Source: Branchiostoma floridae (taxonomy: Eukaryota; Chordata; Leptocardii; Amphioxiformes; Branchiostomatidae). From it: a DNA stretch of 64,000 nt. The translations under genes were made by a program, and so were the position numbers. The first letter of the stretch is position 1; every line of letters begins with the position of its first letter. This document shows, piece by piece, positions 23,129 through 31,900 of this stretch. The stretch lies in assembly GCF_000003815.2 (NCBI RefSeq), contig NC_049979.1:5851506-5915505 (forward strand), in the 5' to 3' direction. The notes beneath the pieces are model-generated. The model ran no database searches and was not told the origin of the DNA. It worked only from the letters and a program-made list of their open reading frames with translations.

Positions 23129-24837
23129 GGTGTACCTCGGCTACCGTACGCGCTCCGGAAAAGGCATGAAATCCGCGACAATTTTGACAACTTTTCACCA
23201 AGTCCGAAGTATTTGGGCTGAGTAAAAATCACGGTTTCCGGTCCTGCGCACTGCGCCGCCCCGCGGCATGACGGGTAATCTGGGGGGCGGGGCACTTGAA
23301 ATTCATAACAAATGTGTCAAAATAAATCAAAATTAAGTCATAAATGTGGCCCACGGTGTGTCAATCGGGCAATGTCAATGTAAAACAACGCCTGCAATAT
23401 GTTTAAACCTAAGAAAGACGGTCCAAACGGCGAATAAAGATATCTGATGACATCATAACGTCTCGGTCAGGGCTGTCATTGTGACGCAAATAAATCAGGT
23501 CCCTTGAAGTTGAACCACACAGAAAATTCGTCTTTTCATCGATTCTGTCCATTTTTTTTCTTTTAACGATTTACTACTTTCCGTCGATATTTCCTAAATC
23601 ACATTTCCCAATTCAAAGGCTAGTCTCGCCTGTTTCTTCTCGCTACCCTACAACCCACCGGGTAAATTTGATAGATGACATCCTATGGACTAGCCCAAAA
23701 CTAATGCGGTAGGGCGAAAAAGCGGTATCTAGATCTATAGAGTGACTATCGGACAAAGTTGGTCACTTTTTATGGACCATCAAGGCTACTTTCATAACGT
23801 TACATGGACAAATTACTGCATAATCGCGTTGGCTGGCAGTCAGTCTGATGACGTTTGTGCACACAGTCTACTAAAAAATGATCCTAAAACATCATAGTAT
23901 CGAAATTTATTTTAGTACCAACCAGTACCCGTTCCCATAGTCAAACAAGGGAGCTGTGTCCCCATTCCCTGACCATGTGACAAAGTCAGTGTGGCCTCAC
24001 TGAAAATACTGTGTGGGGTTGCATGTTTGCATTTATTGTGTGCGAGTTTTCTAACCAGTCATTAACATAACTTTTGCAACTGAATTACTGCGATAATGAA
24101 CATGGTTTGTGAAAAAAAAAAAAAAAAATTTTGGCATACAATGAAATATGCGCATTTGTTCTTGACAAAACCAGTTTCTTTTGTGCATTTTTGTGAAATA
24201 GATGTAATATGGCCGATTTTAAGGAAAGTTTTACCCACATTATTAAGTATGAGGAGATCCTGCACATTAATAGAGCTGCCGATAGGCGTTTACGCGTTTT
24301 GAGGCTTACAGGTCTAAAAAAATAACAAGAGCGAAGTAGAGGACTCTGAGTTGGTAGTCATTTCTACCAATTCTCTATATTCAAAGTTGGTCTAAAACAG
24401 AAGCAGATAGTGTTGTTAACATGAATATAGGATTTTAATACGCTAGAATCCTCACTTTGTAGCGAAATGGACCACTGTTTTGAGTGTTGCCCATTCACAA
24501 GTTTTCACAGATAATTAGGTCCACGTTCAGAACCTGGACCTGACGTGGACCGTACCTGTACCTGAATTTCCTTTACCGGTAACGTTACCCACCCTAGAAG
24601 TGATACATTTGAGTCATTACTTTAGCTTTCAGTAGCATGGGAGTGTGTGGAAGGGGCGTTTCCGGCAATATATCTCCAGAGCAAACCGATGATTTTTGGT
24701 ACATGGATTGGTTGTGGTGGCCTGATGCTCAGGTCTGATTTTGGGCTCCCTGGTGTTTGAACTTGATGACCTCCGTGAGATTTACCTATTATACGTCCAT
24801 GTGGCCCCGGTATGCCATCCAGGTTTTACATGCCATC

Positions 24838-25345
24838 AATCACATTAGAACGCATACAAAAGCGTGCGCTAAGAATTATTCTTCCCAGCGCTTATACTTG
24901 TAATGCTCTATATAGGCTAAATATTTGCACTTTAAAAGCAAGAAGAGAATTTTTATATTTTGCGAAATCCATGTTTAATTCACCCACTTTTCGAAGCTGG
25001 TTGCCAGCTACACGTAATGAAGTTCACATCAGAGGTTTTAAACGAGGGTTCGAGCTTAGCATGCCTTTTGCCAGATATGATAGGTACAAAAACTGTGCTA
25101 TCCCATACTATTCCACACGCTTAGATACTGATTTATAGTCTGTTTTAATGTCACATTATTACTACATGGTAATGTTGATTACTGCTAATGTTAGCCTGGT
25201 GTGTATCGATTTTTGAGAAGTATGTTAGGTTATATATATTTAGGTTGTTATTTTAAGACTAAAACTAACTTAATTCTGCCAGTTTTACAGCAAGGTATGT
25301 AACAGGCTGCAATGTTGCTTTGGTAGTCCATATATGTATATGTAC

Positions 25346-25442
<97 letters not shown>

Positions 25443-25445
25443 GAA
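24838..25445 (+). mobile_element. 5'-truncated non-LTR retrotransposon (CR1/L2-like) 3' end
   Basis: The plus strand reads LERIQKRALRIILPSAYTCN and continues to FRSWLPATRNEVH and IPYYSTRLDTDL, then TAG at 25136-25138. This is the usual C terminus of reverse transcriptases of CR1/L2-type LINEs. The coding part is truncated at its 5' side. The 3' flank runs to a (TATATG)n tract and an AATAAA at about 25444. Confidence 0.75.
25330..25441. repeat. (TATATG)n microsatellite
   Basis: About 18 hexamers, in the 3' part of the LINE fragment. Confidence 0.92.
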
Positions 25446-25952
25446 TAAACCATGAATAAGAAATGGCCAGCAAAAGTATATTATGAGCACAAAAATGACG
25501 AAAAAAAGTCACAGAAAGCCTGCTATGGAGGCTAGCATTTGTAACGTCCATCATAGTGGAATAATTACTTACATTAAATGGTTGCACATGCCTTTCCTAT
25601 TACTCTATATAATATGACCTGGAAGCACATACCTCTAGCACACTAGGTGGTAAACAAAAATTACTAGATATATTCTATACAAGAAAATGCAACTCTTTGC
25701 TTTAAAAAATCATGCAACTACATACAACAGACCCAATCAACTTCCACCACCGTTAAAAAAAATCAAATTACACAATAAGTCTACAAACACCCAATACATT
25801 TCAAGCTGGTCTGAGGTCTACGAACTCTTGTTTTAAAGCATGTGCCCAGAGGTATGTTACCGTTGCGTGAGATGACTATTTTGAGCAAACAGAAGAACAG
25901 TGAATTTGCAAGGTTCCCCTTCCCCCTTTGCTTGACAGAAACGAGGGGCAAT

Positions 25953-26120
25953 CTCCAAGCAGATCTTACGGTGGCATAAGATAGCATCAAAAGCTGGGGC
26001 CGAAGGGTTTAAGCCGGCCACCGATTGGCTGATAATAGCCTTTGAGCGATGATGTTCTGCCGCAGATCTTCGGTGCATGGCTGGCTAAACTATCTTATGC
26101 CACCGTAAGATCTGCTTGGA
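25953..26120. mobile_element. Palindromic element with about 31-bp nearly perfect inverted ends
   Basis: TCCAAGCAGATCTTACGGTG (25953 onward) is repeated inverted at 26090-26120. It lies 28 bp 3' of the oxidase stop codon, so transcription would place a strong hairpin in the 3' UTR. Confidence 0.7.
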
Positions 26121-26147
26121 TATTAAACGACGGGCACTATCATCCTC

Positions 26148-28913
26148 TTATGCATCGCCGACATTTGACTTCAAAGGAACAGCATCCGCAGCAACGGTAA
26201 CCGCCGGTGGAGATGCGGCCTTCTTCCTGTTGATGGCGCAGTAGATCGCCGCTGCCAGGGTGGCGGCCATGACGACAGCTCCCCCCACAGCGGATAGGGC
26301 AATGACCTGCAGGTCAGGTGCTGTACAGGTGGTCTGCACGTCTGGTGGGCCTGTGGGCACAGATCATTGGTCTGAATGATGTCTAAAGCTAAGGGCACAA
26401 CCCACCGCACGTGCAATTTATCTGTACGTTTTTTGGGGGGGACGCCATGTATTTCTCAAAACGTTCAGGCTGTACAGGGCAGGCGCGTCGCCCGTACTGA
26501 CAAGTACGGGGGCGAATCCGCAGCCCGATGGCACACAAAGTTTTGCCTGCACGTAAAGTTCTACGGCGTGTCTGCGTGCTGCAAAGTCCGTCGATCGGAG
26601 GCGGTACTTATGACTTACGGATCCCAAAAGATTGCCCACCTTCTGTCTGACAGTCACGTAGACAGCACTTATTTACACGTACGGTGGGTTGTGCCCTTAG
26701 CTTAATCTATTCAATGAAAACCGTAGAAGCATACATCTTACATTGGCAAAACCTCACAGCCGGCGCATAGCGATGTTTAGAAAATGTACGTAGGCATCTT
26801 GCTTTTTTGCGCGTACAGTTCTCTTGCATCTCTGCAGAGGATGTCATTGATATATTTCTGCAGATTTGTAAAAGGCAGCGTCAAAGTGGAAATATTCTGA
26901 ATAAGGCGATCTGCATGATATAGACATCTACTGCACTGTATTCTCACATTTACATCATAATTTGATACTTTGAGCGGTTAAAAACAGCCCAGAGACAAGC
27001 AACTTGCACGAGGATATTCCTTATTATGGTACCCCCCCCCCCCAAAAAAAATAAGGACTTGATCTGGAATCCTTGTGCAACTCATTACTGTGCTGTTTTT
27101 AACGGCTCAATTTATGAAATAATGATGTCAATGTGCTAAGATAGTGCAGTAGATGTCAATATTATACAGACTGTCTTATTCAGAATATTTCCACTTTTAA
27201 CAATGTGATATTGCTTGGGTTGCCTGTGATGGCCTCAAAGGAATGGACCCAATAAATGTGAATGAAACGTCAAGATAACTCGTCTGACTCACTACTGCGT
27301 CAACATCTGCATGGAGCTTACCTGGAGGAACCGCAGGACCGCCTCCATCCAGAGCGCTCTGGTACTGCTCGGAGCTCCACGTGAAGTCGCCGCACGTCGG
27401 GAAGCCTGCGGGCGGGGGAGGGTGTCTGTCCGCCGCCTCCCGCAGCACCAGCGCCATCCCCTCGTTCATGTGCTGGTCGTTGTGGCAGTGCAGCATCCAG
27501 TGGCCGGGGTTGTCTGATCTGACAGGTGCATACACATCAAACGGGATGAAAGTTTACCTGCGATGTTGGTAGGATCTAGCCTGGGTACAATCTGGATAGT
27601 AGTTCGCTCCTATGTTTGCTTCTGCAGAGAAGCGACTGCAGTGTATATAGTGTATAATGAACGTCAGAGCTGGAAGCGACTGTACATAGTATATAATGAA
27701 CGCCGGAGCGAACTACTTTCCGGATGGTACCCAGGCTAGGTAGGATCCATTTAGATTGAATCCGAAGTATAGGGTCTACCTGAAGTAGTATTAAAATGAC
27801 TGAAATGTCTGGTCGTTGTGGCAGTGCAGCAACCAGTGGCCAGGGTTGTCTGATCTGACAGGTGCATACACATCAAATGGAGTGAAAGTTTGAATATAGT
27901 GACGTCGTAGAAGAGGTGGATTGCAAACTTTTTAAACCAATATCTTTCATCCCTTAACCCTTAACGCACTTCTCTCCAGCATGGATAGTATTGTTGCAAT
28001 TGCCCCTCACTCTTACGTATGAAAAGCGAAGTACTTTTATTACCTGAACCTGACCACAGTATACCCATTAGCTGGTACAAGGACGGTGTCCTTTAGTGGC
28101 GGGTTGATCAGGTTTAGCAGCGGCGGTCCATCCCGCCAGGTGGCGTCCGTGCACAGCCACAGGTCGTTCTTACATTTCACATCAGTGTTAGGCTGCATGT
28201 AGCGACCTGTTGAATGCAGTGAATTGTTGTAAAACGTGAATTCTTCATGTTTAAACTTTTACTACTAGTAGTTTTTGTCCCCTCTGAACGTAAAGCTGTA
28301 AATCTTATGAACGTTTTTAAGGCTGTAGGTAAAATGTGCGTTATGTACCTGTGTCTTGTTGTAACTGATGAAACCCATGGCGACGACCTGGAAGGCGTGT
28401 GCGTGGATGTGCACGGATATAGGTAACCCCGTGGATAAAGGTAAATTAGCCTGTACCTGTAGCTGGGGAAACCCATGGCAACGACCTGGAAGGCGTGTCC
28501 GTGAATGTGGACGGATAAAGGTAACCCCGCGGATAAAGGTAAGCTAGCGTGTACCTGTGGTCTTGTTGTAGCTGGGGTAACCCATAGCGACGACCTGGAA
28601 GGCGTGTCCGTGGATGTGGACGGATATAGGTAACCTCGCGGATAAAGATAAACTAGCATGTACCTGTGGTCTTGTTGTAGCTGGGGTAACCCATAGCGAC
28701 GACCTGGAAGGCGTGTCCGTGGATGTGGACGGATATAGGTAACCTCGCGGATAAAGATAAACTAGCATGTACCTGTGGTCTTGTTGTAGCTGGGGTAACC
28801 CATAGCGACGACCTGGAAGGCGTGTCCGTGGATGTGCACGGAGTGGTGCGTCTGGCTGGTGGGAGCGAAGGTGTTGTACATCACCAGCTGGATCGTCTGG
28901 TTGTAAGGAATGT
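26148..28913 (-). CDS. Oxidase exons 6-9: cupredoxin 3, type-1 copper site and membrane anchor
   Basis: Exon 28913-28773 holds HHSVHIHGHAFQVVAMGYPS. Exon 28206-28044 codes RYMQPNTDVKCKNDLWLCTD onward. Exon 27518-27322 holds NPGHWMLHCHNDQHMNEGM. Exon 26350-26148 codes the membrane helix and a 30-residue cytoplasmic tail ending SNVGDA and TAA. A near-perfect palindromic element lies just 3' of the stop (25953-26120), so it may be in the 3' UTR. Confidence 0.92.
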
Positions 28914-31900
28914 CTGAATACAAGGGGAGAACATGACATTAAAAGGTCGATAGAGACTTTCTACTTATATTTTCATCAGGTTGGTCGATCTGTACTCTCC
29001 AAGCAGAGGTTAGGCTCCGGCTGTTTTTTAACGTTATTTTCAGTCGTCTTAAAACCGGACACAGCAAGATAAAATACAAAATAGAAACCCCGATAAAAAC
29101 GAATAAAAATAACATTAAAAAACAGCCGGAGCCTACCCTCTGCTTGGAGAGTAGTCGATCTGGGTTATATAGGAGTTTTCTTTTACACAACCAGTAATGC
29201 TGATGTTGCGATGCCTATCAGACATCTTTCTCAGAGCTTCTGACTGTCCAGAGTTTTCCCTCTCGCCGCTACATGCATGAACCGGGAGACTAGTGGGGAT
29301 ACAAGCTTATCCACATTGGGAATGTGTTCTCGCAGCAAAAGCGCCACCTACATCGACCACATTTAGCGGCGAGAAGCAGAACTCCAGTTAGAAGCTCTGA
29401 GGAAGATGTCTGACAGACATCGAAACGTCAGCAGTGAGATAAACTGGTTAGAACTTTGTTAAGAACTTATGATTACCATGCATTGTTGTCCTGTTATTTT
29501 GTAACTATGCATATGCTATGTATTTCGGAGTGAATAGTGGTGAAGTGTGATGTACCAGGGTCTCCCGAAAATCAGGGATCTCGCCCTGAGTGAGCACACC
29601 TGGCTAAATAAATAAATGAAATGGTTGTGCAAAACAAAACTCCAAAGTGCAATATCCAGACCTATCATGTGTGTACACCGACAACCGCTCCGAAGACACA
29701 GTTCCTCGTCGCACGGCACCGTCGCCGCTGTGGTGTTCTGGTGAAGCGGCGCTGTGGGACCGATGAACCGCCGGCCGTTGACCGAAGACCCGATGGCGAA
29801 GTTGAAGTTCAAGAATATCTCGATGACGTCTGCGGCTTCCGTGGTGCGGGAATGTCCAGCGTATCTGTCAGTGGCCTTGGATTGTCCAGCCCCCTCTGAC
29901 GGCAACGCCAGCGCTTCCACATCATTCATGTTGATGCAAGACGTGTGCAGGTGTTCGGGATAGCCAGCAAACGGGCAGTTGAACACATGACACGGATTAT
30001 CGTTGGTGCAGCCCCGTTTAGTTGTGGTAGGATCCCGGTCTGCTGTCACGCCTTGGTATCGCAGGATCGCCCGCACCTCTTCTGTGACGTCGTCCGGAAC
30101 CACAACGACCTCATCGTACGGGTAGCATTTGGTGCAGTGGCCGACGCGCAGGGTCTCGGCCCGTACCCAGTACAGGTCCGGCCGGGCCGTTCCGTTTATC
30201 CGGACATCGTAGCTCTCCCCTGGGTAGATGATGACGGACTGGACTCTCCGCGGTGTCATGTCGAACCCATCGCTGGCTGTCACCGTCAGCTCATGCTGGT
30301 CCACGGAGAACCGGAACGGGTAGTCCGGACCGACATGGATGATCCGGAAGTTGCCGTGCCCTCCGGAGGGGACCATGAACGTGCTGAGCGGCGCTCTGTT
30401 GTCTCCGAACCGACCGCGCCCGTTGATAAGGGCTGAGTTGAACACTCGACTGGAGACTTTGACGCCATCGTGAGAGAACGGGCGCTCGTAGGCACCTGAA
30501 AAAAGCACAATATATATATCTTAAACAATGTTCACCGTATCATACCTTGAAGATGCCATAAGAATTCAGGTCATTTACCAGTATGAAATTCTAGCATTTT
30601 CTCATTCATTATGCAAATGACGTAATTGCATAATTTTCATTATCTTTCTCGCTTGCATGTGTCAAGCTTACAGGTTCGCAAAATCCTAGTGAAGCGGGTT
30701 TGTTAAATTTCCTCATTTATTATGCAGATTAGGTTTTTAATTACATAATTATGATGTAATTATATCAAACATCATCTTGGCCTCACTTCTTTCAAAGTCT
30801 GAAACTGAACCGGCTCCGCTTACAAAAATCCGCTAGGTGGCTACACTCTACCACTCATAAAGCACGACAGTAGCATGTCCAGATCTCAAACCCCGGAAGT
30901 TCCTCTGCAGTACCATAGCAAGCCGCTAGGGGCCAAAACTCTAATCGTTTTGAGATCTCTTAAACTTGATGAAGACCTACCCACATACCACATACTGAAT
31001 ATCAAGGCACGCCTTCGAGTTTTATGTTGTCCATTTACACACACACACACACACACACACTACCGAAATTACTAGTATAACTTGATGAAGACCTACCCAC
31101 ATACTGAATATCAAGACAATCCATCCACGTCTTCGAGAGTTATGTTGTCCATTTACACACACACACACAAACACACACACACACTATCGAAATATTAGTA
31201 TAACTTTCTAGCGAAGGTAACTAGCGAAGGCAATCACCCAGCATATACTCTCCATCGCCGGCGTGTTCCAAGCCGAACATGTTTGAAATCCAATATGGCG
31301 TAGCCTCGATGTGGTACCAGTCGTGGAGGATCACGGGAATCGATGGCACGATGGGACTCCTGGTTAAAACAAGGACCGAATCGAACATAAGTATACATGG
31401 AATTGTCAGTAACACCACTTAAGGTATGCAAACCCGATGACGACGGGGACAAAAGCTTTCCGTCCCTTGTTGTGCCAATTGCAACAAGATTGGTAATAAA
31501 AACATTATTGCAATGGCAACGATTGTCATTTACAGGAGGTGAACATAAGACAAACGAAACCTGAAAAATTAATTCACAGGATGTTCCTGATAATGAAATT
31601 CTTTTGTTTTTACTGTCAACAGGATATTCCTGTCATGTAGATATTTTTTCTGCGGGTTCCGAGACAACATCTAGCTTGTCTTGGTAATTGAAGAGGGGTA
31701 TGAAGGGTATAGAGCAGTCTATATACAAGTACAAACTTGATGTAGTTATGACCCCTTCCTAAAAATAAGGACATTAAATGTTATACTTGTGACGGAACAG
31801 TATCTAACAACATTGTAACAGACACACACTGTTCTAGAAAACAGGTACACATAAAGAATTCCCTGAGGATTGTAACCACAGAGATAGCAATCTTCTTTGG

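Noticed and set aside
22556-23221. 221-codon plus-strand frame over the kinase first exon
   Set aside because: It runs antisense through exon 1 and CpG-rich sequence and shows no family motif.
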